From Erodium maritimum (Eukaryota > Streptophyta > Magnoliopsida > Geraniales > Geraniaceae), in NCBI GenBank assembly GCA_963921825.1, contig OY997589.1:43224638-43288637 (forward strand): 64,000 bases of DNA, in the 5' to 3' direction. Of this stretch, positions 1-11,493 are shown piece after piece. Within the stretch, counting starts at the first letter, position 1. The number at the start of each line of letters is the position of its first letter. The translations under genes and the position numbers were made by a program. The notes under the pieces are model-generated. The model was not told the origin of the DNA. It searched no databases and was given only the letters and a program-made list of their open reading frames with translations.

Positions 1-768
1 CCTGAACGAAGCGTCGGTAATAGCCCGCCAACCCGAGGAAACTCCGAATCTCAAACACACTGCTGGGTCTCGCCCACTTCGACACTGCCTCAACTTTGGC
101 TGGGTCGACCAAGATGCCCTCCCGAGATACCACGTGCCCGAGGAACTTCACCTCTGTGAGCCAAAATTCGCACTTCTCCATATTGCCGTACAACTGGTGA
201 GTGCGTAAGAGTGTCAAAACGGTCCGTAGATGCTCCGCGTGCGCCTCCTCATTGGGCGAGTAGATCAAGATGTCATCGACGAAGACTACCACGAACTGGT
301 CTAGATAAGGTCTGAAGATGCCATTCATCAAGTCCATAAAGGCGGCCGGTGCGTTCGTCAAACCGAACGGCATCACCACAAACTCGAAATGTCCATAACG
401 AGTACGGAACGCTGTCTTCTCTACGTCCTCAGCTCGGACTCTCAGCTGGTAGTACCCAGATCGAAGATCGATCTTCGAGAAGTACTTTGCTCCCCTAAGC
501 TGGTCGAATAAATCATCAATCCTCGGCATCGGGTAGCGGTTCTTCACTGTCACCCGGTTCAGCTTCCTGTAATCTATACACATCCTCAAGGCTCCACCCT
601 TCTTCTTCACGAAGAGGGCGGGCGCTCCCCACGGTGATACGCTCGGGCGAATGAACCCCTTCTACTGCAGTTCCTCAAGTTGTCGCTTAAGTTCGACCAA
701 CTCGGCTGGCGCGAACCGATACGGCGTCATCGAGATCGGCGCCGTACACGGGATCAGATCGATCCTGA
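1..768 (-). pseudogene. Reverse transcriptase fragment of Tekay-like Ty3/gypsy element A
   Basis: Read on the minus strand, this encodes the N-terminal and central part of a Ty3/gypsy reverse transcriptase. From high to low coordinates I see [59 protein letters not shown], the catalytic [11 protein letters not shown] near 250-290, and [12 protein letters not shown] at the window edge. An in-frame TAG at 663-665 follows ELQ, so it cannot make a full polyprotein. The wording [16 protein letters not shown] is typical of the Tekay/Del chromovirus clade (family knowledge). The gene runs off the left edge. On its upstream side it is cut by an LTR at about 769, and the protease that should precede it is missing. 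It shares the strand with the gag at 3780-5069, so both are read as parts of one broken element. Confidence 0.9.
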
Positions 769-2529
769 ACCTGCGAAAAACAGGAAAATTTAAAAATTTT
801 AAGACAGACACTTAACTTAACTTAAATTGACCCCGAGGGTCATTCCGGACTTAAGTTGACCCCGTTATCGACTAAAATGAGTTACGGGGGACTCAGGGCA
901 ACTTCCTGGTCATTTTGGGAAAGATTGATTTTTCGCTGGAAAAGTCACCCGAGCGACGTTTTGGTCCATTCGAGGACCGTTTTGGACCCGAAAAGCTTAG
1001 CCGTCGTCGTAGCGGTCTTAGTTGGGCCGTTTCCTTGAAGCCCGTCCAGTTTAAATTTTTTTGGGAAAAGTGCCCGTTCGGGGCCCGAAATGTCCGTTTT
1101 TCGCGAATCTGATTGGAAAATATCAACTAGATATTTTCCAAAAGGTATGGGACCCACCTTGACACTTGTCAAGTATATGGTGGTGTAATTTTTGGAGGGA
1201 AAAGGTGTGGTTGGAGAGGGTTGGCCGAGTATGGGGTATTAAGGGAGAGAAAGTTAGTTTTGTTGTTAGTTTAATTAAATTAGAAATTAGAAGAGAGGTT
1301 TTAGAGAGAGAAGGAGAAGGAGAAGAAGAGAGAAGAAGGGAGGTTGAGCTAGGGTTTGTGATCGAGCCCTTGGATCGAGTCAAAGCAAAGAGCAATCCCG
1401 TTCCCCTCGTTCTCCTCTACGGTAATACCCGAACCGATTCTCGTTTTGATTATTTTCAAGAGCTAGGGTTTGGTTATAAACTAAGGCTTAGGGTTGTGTA
1501 GAGTGTGGGGAGGTGTTGGAGACGTTTTAGAGGTGTTTGGGGGTTTAATTTCACGTTTTCCGGTGACCGGAGGCTCGGGAGGAGCTCCGGCCACCGTGGG
1601 TGGTGGCCGGCCGGCCATGTGGTGGCTGGCCGGAGGTGGCAGCAGCCACCACTTGGTGGCCGAGCCCCTCCCTCAAACCCTAGGGTCTCGGCCAAGCCTC
1701 TTGGGTGGGGCCCACGTGCTCGGTTGCTCGGGTTTTAATGTTCGGGTGGTTTAAAACGTCCCCCGGACCACTTTTTCCTAATCGAATCGAAATTTGGAAT
1801 TAATTTGGAGAAGTTGTAATTAACGGGTTTTGGGAAACTTTAAACGTTAACTAATTGACTTAGAAGTCGGAATTCAATTCCGTCAAGTGCGTTGGGTTCC
1901 TTGAAATATTCTAAGACCGTAGAAACGAAAATGGGGGATTTTGGAGCCCCGGAAGGCAATTGACCAAAACCGGGCAGATTCGCCATGTCGGGCGAATCTG
2001 GCCCTTACGGGTCCTTTATCGGCATTATCGAATAATTGGGAAGTTTGGGAGTGACCGACATTGTCGGGGTTACGTTTGGGCGTTAAGTATGTAAATTTTT
2101 GGTTATTCGTACTAGTTTAAAAGTACTTTAAATTTGTGTTCTTTTAGATCGTGCTACGGACCGAGGCAAGGGGAAGCTCGGCGAGTGACTGAGTGTGCTT
2201 CGGGTGTTGTTGGAGCGCTTTTGGGATTGTATACGAGGTAGGGAAAAGTAGCCGGATCTCGGCCCTGATTAGGGAAAGTTAATAGTAGAATTGCATGTGA
2301 CACCGGGGTGTCGTGGGTTGAGTGGATTTATTTAATTATTAGAAAAGCATGATACGGGATTGTAGCGTTCAAGAGAAAAGCATGTGACACTTAGTAGTGT
2401 CGTAGGAACAGAGAACTTAGCGATAATTGAATTACTGGAGGCATATGACCATGCCCGGAGGTTGTTTGTGAAACTAGTGATTTTAGGACCGTTGGAGGCA
2501 TCGAGTATGCCGGAGGTTGTCGTGCGTTT

Positions 2530-2677
2530 TATTTAATTGTTGAGTTTGGGTGGCCTTGAGAGCCTGTATTTAATTGTTGAGTTTGGGTGGCCTTGAGAGC
2601 CCGTATTTAATTGTTGAGTTTGGGTGGCCTTGAGAGCCCGTATTTAATTGTTGAGTCGGGGTGGCCATGAGAGCCGT
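2530..2677 (+). repeat. 37-bp tandem repeat, 4 copies, inside LTR
   Basis: Units begin with TATTTAATTG at 2530, 2567, 2604 and 2641 and include GGTGGCCTTGAGAGCC. The first three are nearly identical and the fourth is diverged. The related element A LTR carries a reverse-complement counterpart near 7345-7425. Confidence 0.9.
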
Positions 2678-2821
2678 GTATTTAATTTGGTGTCTTGAGT
2701 GGCAGTGAGTGCCCGTGGGGTTGTTGAACCCGAGTCTTGACTGTTGAGGTGTCTTGAGTGGCCTTGAGTGCCTGTGTGATTGAACTTGCCTGTGATTGTG
2801 ATTGTGGTTACCTGGGGTGGT

Positions 2822-3109
2822 GAGTTCTAAAGGTCGACAGCCTGATCCGACTTAGTGTCGATGAATTGCGAGTTCTAAAGGTCGACAGCCTGATCCGACT
2901 TAGTGTCGATGAACTGCGAGTTTTAAAGGTCGACGGCCTGATCCGACTTAGTGTCGATGAATTGCGAGTTCTAAAGGTCGACAGCCTGATCCGACTTAGT
3001 GTCGATGAATTGCGAGTTTTAAAGGTCGACAGCCTGATCCGACTTAGTGTCGAGGAATTGCGAGTTTGAAAGGTCGACAGCCTGATCCGACTTCGTGTCG
3101 AGGAATTGC
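2822..3109 (+). repeat. 48-bp tandem repeat, 6 copies, inside LTR
   Basis: Units begin at 2822, 2870, 2918, 2966, 3014 and 3062, each with AAAGGTCGACAGCCTGATCC or a close variant. Because 48 is a multiple of three, one frame reads a repeating 16-residue string (RVLKVDSLIRLSVDEL). That ORF is a by-product of the repeat, not evidence for a protein. Confidence 0.92.
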
Positions 3110-3397
3110 GATAGGTCGAACCCTGACCTGATTGAGATTGGTTACTGAGCAGCTGGTGTGCGATCCTTTGTGATCTTGTTTGGTGTTGTGTTGTTTCGTT
3201 CGAGTCCTTGAGGAGGTCGTCGATAGTTGTATTGGGTCTACACTGTTTTTATCGAGTGTCGAGTCTGTTGAGGAAGGTGACGGGTTGTGGGTCAGTTGGG
3301 TACTTGAGTTGGGGACTGTAGTCCCGGTGTTGGGTTTGGTTTTAGTGTTACTGGCTTTTTCTGCTAATTATGCCATAGTCAGTCTGTTATCCGTGGA

Positions 3398-3415
3398 GGT
3401 GAGCGAACGCTCACC
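3398..3415. repeat. Conserved short inverted repeat of the gypsy LTRs
   Basis: GGTGAGCG-AA-CGCTCACC: two perfect 8-base arms around two bases. Counterparts occur at about the same place in every long gypsy LTR here: 6661-6678, 11772-11789, 17740-17757, 24674-24687, 43211-43229 and 60131-60144. In LTR orientation each lies shortly before a pyrimidine-rich stretch ending in ACAGGT, GCAGGT or similar. Its role is unknown. Confidence 0.85.
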
Positions 3416-3779
3416 CCTAGCTTCTTTTCCTACAGGTACTGATCACCGGACGGACTAGGTTAGCTCTTGAAGTTCATGGAGCTTGGAGCGGAGTCTGGTC
3501 TTTACTTTTGTTGAGTCTAGTGACGGATGTTGTACCTTGTCCACTTGTTGGGACGTTTTTGTATTGTAAATGCTATTATTTTGAGAAGTAAATGGAAATG
3601 TCAAAGCTTTTATTGAAAACAGGTTTCAAGTGTTCATGTTTTTAAAAGTTCGCGTCCCGAGTTCGGTTCGCTGAAATCGGGGCGTGACAGAAAGGGTTTT
3701 CTCCCCTGAAGCCAACCGTGATAATGACTACTTCGTTTGGGTTCTGGAAAAGTCCCGAGTGACTTCCGGAGTCACCGGT

Positions 3780-5069
3780 TCAACCGGAAGCGGGTCTTAC
3801 ACGACCCCTGGGTGACTGTACCGTCCGCGACTGCTGCGGTCGCTGCGCCGATGTCGCTCCCAACGGCTCACGACACCATTCCATCGTGTGTCCCACACGG
3901 CCGCACCGGAGACAGTTGGTCTCATCGGCTCCCGACCCCAAGCCCTGGCCTGCCCGGCACCCCCGCCGCAAGTGGCCTGGCTCCCTGCAGAGATGGCATG
4001 TCGGCACCCTCTGTGTCGCGACTGGCCCCATGGACGCCACCGACCCATGTTGTCTCGTTCGACCCTGATGAGTCGGTGGTCGGAAGAATCCCGCGGTCCT
4101 CTGCCTCCTTGGTTCTCGTGACTCTGACGGCCCTGTAAAGTCGGTCGGCCGCTGTCGAACCTCGCGGGTTCTGGCCGCATCCTGGATCCCCTGCTCCACC
4201 GTCGCTACGGTGTCCACGAGATCTGTGTACTTCCGCAGTCTCAAGGCGAGAACCTGGTTCCGAATCCCCTGCCTCAGTCCTCCCTGGAACCGCAGGCAAC
4301 GGTTCTGCTCGGCCATCACCATTTCCGGCGCGAATCTGGCCAAAGCTGTGAACCTGGCCTCGTACTCTGCTACCGTCATCCCCTCCTGATCCAAGTCTAG
4401 GAATTGCCGATGTCGCTCCAACCGAGCCGACTCGGGAAAGTACCGTTCCATAAAAACTGTCTGGAACATGCTGTAGTCATAACCGACCATGTCCTTCACA
4501 CGCCTCCACCAGTGGTAGGCGCTGTCTCTCAGCTGGTGGGCCGCGAAGGACACCGTGCGACGACCCTCCTCGACACCCGATGTATCCAGGTCGCGCGTGA
4601 CCTGCTCTAGCCACCTCTCGGCTAGGTCGGGGTTCGGCTCCCCGACAAATGTGGGTATCCCGAGCTTCAGGAAGTCTAGTAGTGCTCTGGATGTGTGATC
4701 CTCTGTCTGACCGGGCCTCACTGGGACCGCGGATGCCTCAGGGGCTGGTGAAGTCGACTCTCGGTTGGCAATGACCGCCACTAAACTCTGGACTGTCCTG
4801 GTCAGCTCATCCAGGGCAGTCATAACGGGTGGGTCTGCGACTGGCGGGACGCTGGGCGTGCCCGTAGAAGGTCCCGCATCGTTCCTCCTGTCCTCACTGA
4901 CAGGAGTACTCCGCGCCTTGGCGTACTCGGCGGGCTCAACGGCGGGCACCCATCCTGGTGTCCCCGCTGATCGTCCCCGCCTGCCTCGCGAGGGCGCTTG
5001 TCCTCGTGCCACTGCTGCTCTTCCTCGTTTTCCACGAGCCATCAGCAGGTATCCTCTGCATGGATACAC
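3780..5069 (-). pseudogene. Gag of Tekay-like Ty3/gypsy element A
   Basis: This is a 429-codon minus-strand frame encoding the capsid/nucleocapsid protein that packages retrotransposon RNA. The likely start is the Met of MARGKRGRAAVARG (residue 10), which gives the basic Arg/Gly-rich N-terminus common in this clade. A retrotransposon gag domain follows, around residues 130-290 (FVGEPNPDLAERWLEQV, FMERYFPESAR, YEARFTALARFAPE). Two CCHC zinc knuckles lie near the C-terminus: CHLCREPGHLRRGC and CLRCGRVGHTMEWC. In intact Tekay elements gag is fused to protease and reverse transcriptase. Here the frame stops at 3780, and about 90 bp further the solo LTR intervenes, so protease is absent. The capsid and knuckles look intact, but the element is not autonomous. 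Confidence 0.88.
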
Positions 5070-6389
5070 GCAAGCGTTCAGTTTGCGAACTCGAATAAAG
5101 ACAACCAGCTCGACACACTAACGTTCACACGGTCTACGTCTACCCCACGTACTTGTTACTAACGCCACACCGTTCACGCTAACCATAGTTTAATTATAAT
5201 AACACGTAGGCGGAACCTCAAATTTAACCACACAACGTACAACAAGCCCTCATCCAGTCCTTTATGCACTTACTTATAACTTTCTGCAACCCAACCAGTG
5301 TTCGCTACTCGTCCCTTACGGGAAAGTAGTAAAGGGGATGAGCGTGATGCTCACCTCCACGGACACCCATTCGATTATAGCATACTAATAACGCACCAAA
5401 GACTTACCACTCTAGTCAGGGCAAACCACCATCACAAAACTGAAGCCAAACGTCACACTGCTCGCGCTATTAAGCCTTAATTATAATAGTACATAAGCGA
5501 AAAACTCAACAACAACCTAACCGTGTACCAGGCCTACGGCCTCTACAACCCACAACCGCGAACCCAAACACGCAAAGGAACAAAACAACCAAAGAAAGAC
5601 GAAGACGGCTCACTGGACCAGGCCGGTACACGACCCATGTCGTGCCACTCTTCGGGCCGGGAACCCCGCCTTGCCGACCCCTTACCGGGCCGGGTCCAAG
5701 TCTTGCCGGACCACCTGCCGGGCCGGCGTCCAGCCCTTGCCGGACCAGATTCCGGGCCAAACCAGTGACTCCTATCTCGTAGCGATGATGAAACCCGCCC
5801 TACTTACACCCGCTATGTCTACCATAGGGTATATGTAACTCTACCGGCTAATAACGACCCGCACACTAATACGTCGCAGACAACGACCACCAAACACAAG
5901 CCAACACGGCCGAGTAATAACAATACATGCCCACCGGGCCAACCAACACCGAACTACGCCCACCGGACCAAACACAATCAAACACAAACGCCCACGGCGT
6001 CAAACAGAATCAAGACACGCCCACCGGGCCAACCAACTTACACACACGCCCACAGGGCCAATCAAAATCAAAACTTTCTCCACTTTATTTTTAAAACCTC
6101 ATACTTGACATCACGTAGTTACAACCCGGTCCAGGCGTCCCCGAACTACGTTGTACCGACTTGATATCAGCACAGTCACGTTCGACTACAAGAGCGCTCC
6201 TGAGTCGACCCGCGACAACTTAAAAAACGTTTCACGCAGCAACAACAATCAGCAAACCAGCAAGAAAACACTACACGTACACACAAACCCAACCAGGACT
6301 CATAACACTATGGGTCTACACTAACTCGACCCTCCCCACCTAATTGACGGACAGTCCGAGGTGTGAAACCTCGAGCTCTGATACCAAGC
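5070..6389 (-). other. 5' leader of element A with primer-binding site
   Basis: This is the untranslated stretch between the 5' LTR of element A and its gag, read on the minus strand. The primer-binding site TGGTATCAGAGC (reverse complement of 6375-6386) sits four bases from the LTR edge at 6390 and fits initiator methionine tRNA priming. The leader is related to that of element B (16069-17466): both contain CCACCGGGCCAACCAA-type runs and the sequence around CGGTCCAGGCGTCCCCGAAC. No credible ORF is seen. Confidence 0.75.
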
Positions 6390-9300
6390 TGTCACGCCCC
6401 AATTTCAGTAAACCGAACTAGGGACGCGAACGTTTAAAAACATACAAACACTTGAAACCTGTTTTCATTGAATCACTTTAAAATACCAGTTTAGTTCAAC
6501 AAAATAATAAATACAACTTAAAACACGTCCCAACAAATGGACCAAAAACATGGATCCGTCGCTAGACTCAAAACACCCAGAAACCCACTTCAAGCTCTTC
6601 AAGCTTCAGAAGCTCACCTAGTCCAGCCTACGAACGGTACTTGTAGGAAAAGCAGCTAGGGGTGAGCGTTCGCTCACCACCGCGGATAACAGACTGACTA
6701 CGACATAATTAGCTGACAATGCCTATAACACCCACAACAAACTCAACTCCGGGGATCACTGTCCCCAACTCAAGTAGTCCGACCGACAAACACCCACGGT
6801 GACCTTCCTCGAACAACTCAACACTCAACCACGTAAGTAGACCCGACACAACAATTGACGACCTCTCCCAATGACTCAAACGACAACTACACAACACCAA
6901 ACAGATCACAAAGGATCGCACACCAAACAAGATCACAAAGGATCGCATACCAGCTGCTGAGTAACCTCTCCCACTCACACGAACACGGATCAGGCTAGCC
7001 AAAGAATGCTTACAACCTGTGATACTCAAACTCGGACCAGGCCAGCCAAAGAATACTTGCAACCTGTGTTACTCAAACCGTGTCAGGCCAGCCAAAGAAT
7101 GCTTACAACCTACCGGGATCCGCAATCACAATCACAATCATCAACCAGTAACAACACAAGTTCAACACTCACAGGCACTCATGGCCACCAAGACACCGAC
7201 AGTAAAACTCGGACTCAACAGCCCCACATGCACTCACGGTCTCCCAAGACGCACCAACAGTAAAACACGGACTCAACAGCCCCACAGGCACTCACGGCCT
7301 CCCAAGGCGCACCAACAGTAAAACACGGACTCAACAGTAAAGTACGGGCTCTCAAGGCCACCCAAACTCGACAATAAATAACACGAGCTCTCAAGGCCAC
7401 CCAAACTCGACAATAAATAACGCACAACAACCTCCGACATAATCAATGCCTCCAACAGTCCTAAGATCACTAGTTCACGAACAACCTCCGGGCATGGTCA
7501 TATGCCTCTAGTAATTCAATTATCGCTAAGTTCTCTGATCCTACGACACTACTAAGTGTCACATTCTTTTCTCTTATACACTACAATCCCGTATCATGCA
7601 TTTCTAATATTCGATAACCTACTCAACCCACGACACCCCGGTGTCACATGCAATTCTACTGTTAACTTTCCCTAGTCAGGGCCGAGATCCGGCTACTTTT
7701 CCCTACCTCAACTGAAGAGCAACCGCTATGTTTCCTAGCCGCTTACGTTATGGCTCGCTACCTTCGGGCTTCACCTCGATCGAAGCCGGACGCTAAAGAT
7801 AACACGAAAGCCATAATTAATAACGGTTCCACCGTTAAGTTAAAGATTACGATTTGTCCAGTTTAAATCCGACATTTGTCCTTTAAACTCGAGGGGGATA
7901 AAAGCGGGGTCACGGCGAATCGGGTTTGAGTACCCGAGCACCGAAACCGGTGCATGCGAGGCACGGTCCCAATGCACGAATCCCGAGGTCCGATTCAGCG
8001 GTCCGCGTCGGAATTCCCTGCACCAAGGAGGTACAAGGAAAAAGGTCTAAAGACTTGTAACACGCTTACAAAGGAGTTCTACTAAGGGGGAACTATAAGG
8101 TAATCCTTATCCCAAACAACCCAAACAGAACGAACAAAACTAACAAAACAATTAGCAGTCCATTTTACCCAATTAGCGGTCCATTTTACCCAGAGTTCCA
8201 TAGTCGTTCCCAATTCCGATTTAATAACCCTTTTTCAAAACAGAACGGTTTTTGTTTTAAATCAAATTCCCTTTTATTTCAAATCTGTTTCTGCTCCGAT
8301 CCTTTGAGCCCAAAATGAATTAAGTTCGGTTTTTAAACAGCCGTCCCTAAATCCCGTTTAAAATTTAGATTCTCAAACTCCTCGATTTAAAACCGTTTTT
8401 TAAAACCAAATTGATTTTAATTCCTTTTTTATTTTAAATCCTTTTTCCTTAAATCTGATTTTCCGTTTTACAATCCTTTCTTTCCCAAAAACCCTCGAGT
8501 TTGATTCCAACGCTTTGGTTTCGTTCCACACAACCAGATTCAGATCTAAAACCAAAAAAGAATAACTTTTAAATCAAATACGTTTTATTTCTTTTCTTTG
8601 TTTGTTACACCAAAATCAGATCCAAGAGCAGTTTCAATAACATCATTATAGGAAAGTAACAATTTTGCTAGTAACAGATGGAAGGAAAAAGGGGGCTCGG
8701 GCTTCGAGTCCGGCCGGCCAACCTCACGGTTAGGGCTCACCATAGGGGAGATAAGGGCGGCGGGGCACGGCGGCGGTGATGGTGGTGGCCGTGGGCGCGG
8801 CGGGGCACTCCGCCTCAGAACCGGACAGGTCTCACCAGATCCGGCGACGGCTCGGGACGAGGGCGTGGCCGGCGACTGGCTCGGGACGAGGGCGTGGCCG
8901 GCGACGGCGAGGCAGCTCCGATCGTGGACGCGGCGGGGCCCGGCTGAGGATTTCTCCTCAGATCCGAACGAATCCGGCTGTAACTCGCTGGATCTGGCGA
9001 GCGCCGGCGGCGTTGGGGATGAGGACGGTACCGACGGGGTCGGTTTCAACGTAGAAGAGAAAGACAGGGGGAAAGGGGACGATGGCGAGTCGTTACCGAC
9101 GAGGTGAGGGCGGAGGTGTGACCGTGAGGGGAGGAGATCGGGCGGCGGCTCTGCGTGTGGTCGGAGACGAAGGAGACGGCGGTGGGACGGCCGATTCTGG
9201 ACGGAGAAGAGGAGGGGCTCGGTGGTGGTCTGCATGGTCTGGACGAGAGGAGGTGATGGCGGCGAAGGGGAGGTCGGAGGTGGGTGAACGAAGAAGACGA

Positions 9301-9471
9301 AGACGGAGAAGAGGAGGGAGGTCGGGTTCGGCGTGAGGGAAGAGGGAAGCAGAAATTTTAGGGTTTTAACCCTAAAATTGGGTATTTATACCCAGGCTTG
9401 GGCCGGGTCGGCAATCTGGGCCGGGTCGCTAGTCGGGTCTGGCCCAGCCTGGTCAAGCTTTTTTTTTTTTT
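6390..9471 (-). mobile_element. 5' LTR of element A (left partner outside window), probably truncated
   Basis: It begins on the plus strand with TGTCACGCCCC at 6390, the family terminus, directly beside the primer-binding site. It tracks element B's LTR as far as the CCGGCTACTTTTCCCTACC segment near 7700, then diverges into a related but distinct lineage. On the minus strand a TATA-like TATAAATACC (9381-9390) is followed by pyrimidine-rich DNA, consistent with the LTR promoter. The other terminus (GGTTATTACA or similar) is not found, and similarity is lost after a run of 13 T at 9459-9471, so I infer truncation there. A 216-codon Pro/Arg/Ser-rich minus-strand frame (8585-9235) lies inside. 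It looks like GC-rich LTR sequence, not a gene. Confidence 0.6.
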
Positions 9472-10527
9472 GAAGCGGCCTTCACAATTTAGTTATAGGA
9501 TCAGTGTTTCGGGCATCACCGAAACTGTATCTCATCCTGCTAGTTGATTATTACTTTTGTACGGTCATTATGACCACTTTATCTTTATATCAATAAAATT
9601 TCATCTGTATCCTAAAAAATGAAAATATTTAAAAATTTAAAACAGTGATTAAGGATGTCATGTTTTAAATTTTTAAATGTTACTAAAGGGCATTATATTC
9701 ATTTGACTGTTTTGTGTTTACAAAGATGTATGAAGTAATAGTTTTGAAAATTTTATTACAAGTGAAGATATTTTGAACTTACTGCCTTTTTCGGATGAAA
9801 ATTAGTGTCATCGAGTAAAATAATAATTTTACTACAATTAGATTATATCTTAAGCGAATTTGGTAGTTAAGAATACTTATCTGAAATTCACACAAAACTC
9901 AAGTTTGGGCCGTCATCTTGTCCCGTATTTTTCGGTTTGACTGTTGACCTCTACAACCTCCTGCCCCCACCGACCCATCCTTCGCTGCCGCCTCTATAGG
10001 TCTCACGCGTTAACATGCTCTATTAGTATATCGGCGGTCAACGACCAGATCCACTCTTTTAGATCTCCGGCTAGTTTGGGAAGGTGTTTCTTGTTTGTTG
10101 TTTTTTATAGGTTCCTTCTACCGGATCTTCGTCATCAAGGACTCGGTCGTCCTTTTCCAACGGATCTCCAGCTAGTTTGGGAAGGTGTTTCTTGTTTGTT
10201 TTTTTTTATAGGTTCCTTCTACCAGATCTTCGTCATCAAGGACTCGGCCGTCCTTCTCCAATGGATCTCCAGAAGGTGTGATTGCTGTTTCTGGTGGCAT
10301 GTTATTGCTGCTTTTGGTGGCGTGTTGTATCGACTTTCTTTATAGGCGAATCTCTCCTAGCCGTCGATTAGCAGGACCGACCATGTTGTTCCCCTATCCA
10401 AACACCCTTCTACATTTTTTTTTCATGGTTGAAATCCAAAGCTCCGACGGCTCAATCTTTTCCAGACTAATTCGGAACACCCAAGGTTAATCAAAAGTTT
10501 GATTACTATCTAGAAGCTTTAGACTAT
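9472..10527. other. Unassigned stretch between elements A and C
   Basis: No gene is supported here. The first part (9472-9620) ends with ATCAATAAAATTTCATC followed by CCTAAAAAATG, which resembles the 3' end of a LINE or an old transcript. The middle is AT-rich. The last part holds a 101-bp tandem duplication (10062-10263). Confidence 0.5.
10062..10263 (+). repeat. 101-bp tandem duplication
   Basis: The unit GATCTCC..CTAGTTTGGGAAGG starts at 10062 and 10163, with the first bases of a third unit at 10264. The two full copies differ at a few positions and in a homopolymer. Confidence 0.9.
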
Positions 10528-10532
10528 AATAG

Positions 10533-10823
10533 TGATACGAACTTTTGTATTTGGATCACTTTTAATTTCAGTATTTCCTTTTAGTGGGCCTTGTTATCCG
10601 GCCAAGCCCACGACCCAGTTGTACTGTTTTTCTTCTTCCTTAGCTTTTTTCTATAAGCTGAGGAAACGCAGTGAGAATGGCATGACTACAGTAGTCCAAA
10701 ATTGATAGTACTGTCCTCCTCCCTTCCCTCTCTCCTCCTCCTCTCCCCTTCCCCTCCTCCTCCTTCCCTCTACACACAGGGTCGAAACCCTAATTCCTAG
10801 TCACTCCTCATATAACCATAACA
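10533..10823 (+). repeat. 5' LTR of element C
   Basis: This 291-bp LTR runs from TGATACGAAC to ATAACCATAACA. It has a pyrimidine-rich block (CTCCTCCTCTCCCC type) near the end and is followed by C then the primer-binding site. Its partner is 27736-28026. Confidence 0.95.
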
Positions 10824-10916
10824 CTGGTATCAGACTCTCTCTTTCCAGCCACCATGACAACCAATACCACCCAATGAAACCTTTAGGATGATCTGGCCGC
10901 AACAAATTCTGAGGTT

Positions 10917-11493
10917 TTGAGCATCAAGGAGACCGTTACCATCCTGGATTCAAAGCTCGCTGAGCTTGCTGCTCTCCTCGGGGTTTTGATGAACAGAATC
11001 CAAGACCCAGACTCCCCTCTCCGTCCATACACCACCATACCACCATCGCACAACCCCGGTTCTTCCACCACAAACCCAAACCCTCACTCGGGAATCTTGA
11101 GTGTTGCACTGTCGATTCCCCCAGATATTCCTCCTTCGCCGCCCGACTCTCCGTCGAAACGCGAGCATCGACCTCACCCACCTTCTTGCTTCGATGGCTC
11201 CGACTTTGCGGGATGGGAACTCAAATTTGAGCAGTATTGTACCGCCGAGTCGATTCCAGTGGAAGACATGGTGCGCGAAGCCATGTTGGGGTTCGAGGAC
11301 GCCGCCCTCCGGCACCACCTCCACTTTACTCAACAGCTCCACTCTCAAGGCATCTCTTCAGTCCCATGGTCGGAGTATGTCACTGCTCTCCGCCGCCGGT
11401 TCACTAACGGTGCGTACACCGACTATATGTCGGAACTCACCCACCTCCATCAAGAGGGCTCGGTCGAAGACTACTCCCAGACATTTTAGAGCA
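10917..11493 (+). pseudogene. Gag N-terminal part of element C
   Basis: This frame encodes the first half of a Ty3/gypsy capsid protein: a coiled N-terminal segment (SIKETVTILDSKLAEL), a Pro/Ser linker, then the capsid signature FDGSDFAGWELKFEQYC and the segment ALRRRFTNGAYTDYMSELTHL. An older start near 10854 (ATGACAACC) is followed within 24 bases by TGA, so the true N-terminus is probably lost by mutation. The frame ends at TAG (11487-11489), a few bases before element B inserts at 11499. The remainder resumes at 20814. Confidence 0.85.

Larger units (their letters stand above)
769..3689 (+). mobile_element. 5'-truncated solo LTR, long Tekay-like gypsy family
   Basis: This is a long LTR in plus orientation, opposite to the element around it. 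It ends in the family terminus GGGGCGTGACA at 3689. Its beginning matches element B's LTR (reverse complement of 20660-20790) from CTGCGAAAAACAGG onward, so about the first 30 bases are missing and no 5-bp duplication can be found. It carries two tandem arrays (2530-2677 and 2822-3109) and the conserved inverted repeat at 3398-3415. No internal domain or partner LTR lies beside it. Short ORFs inside it look like chance or repeat-driven reading frames. Confidence 0.8.

Noticed and set aside
2866..3069. 67-codon ORF of a repeating 16-residue motif
   Set aside because: It is the translation of a 48-bp tandem array inside an LTR; there is no start context or conservation to support a protein.
2822..3109. 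Possible CRISPR-like array
   Set aside because: The repeats are contiguous with no variable spacers, lie in a plant retrotransposon LTR, and no cas-like gene is near.
8585..9235. 216-codon Pro/Ser/Arg-rich ORF
   Set aside because: It lies within the GC-rich part of the element A LTR, just downstream of its TATA-like box; composition is low-complexity and no domain is visible.
9459..9600. T run and AATAAA as the border of a minus- or plus-strand LINE
   Set aside because: No target duplication or LINE coding sequence could be found, so it is left as unassigned.
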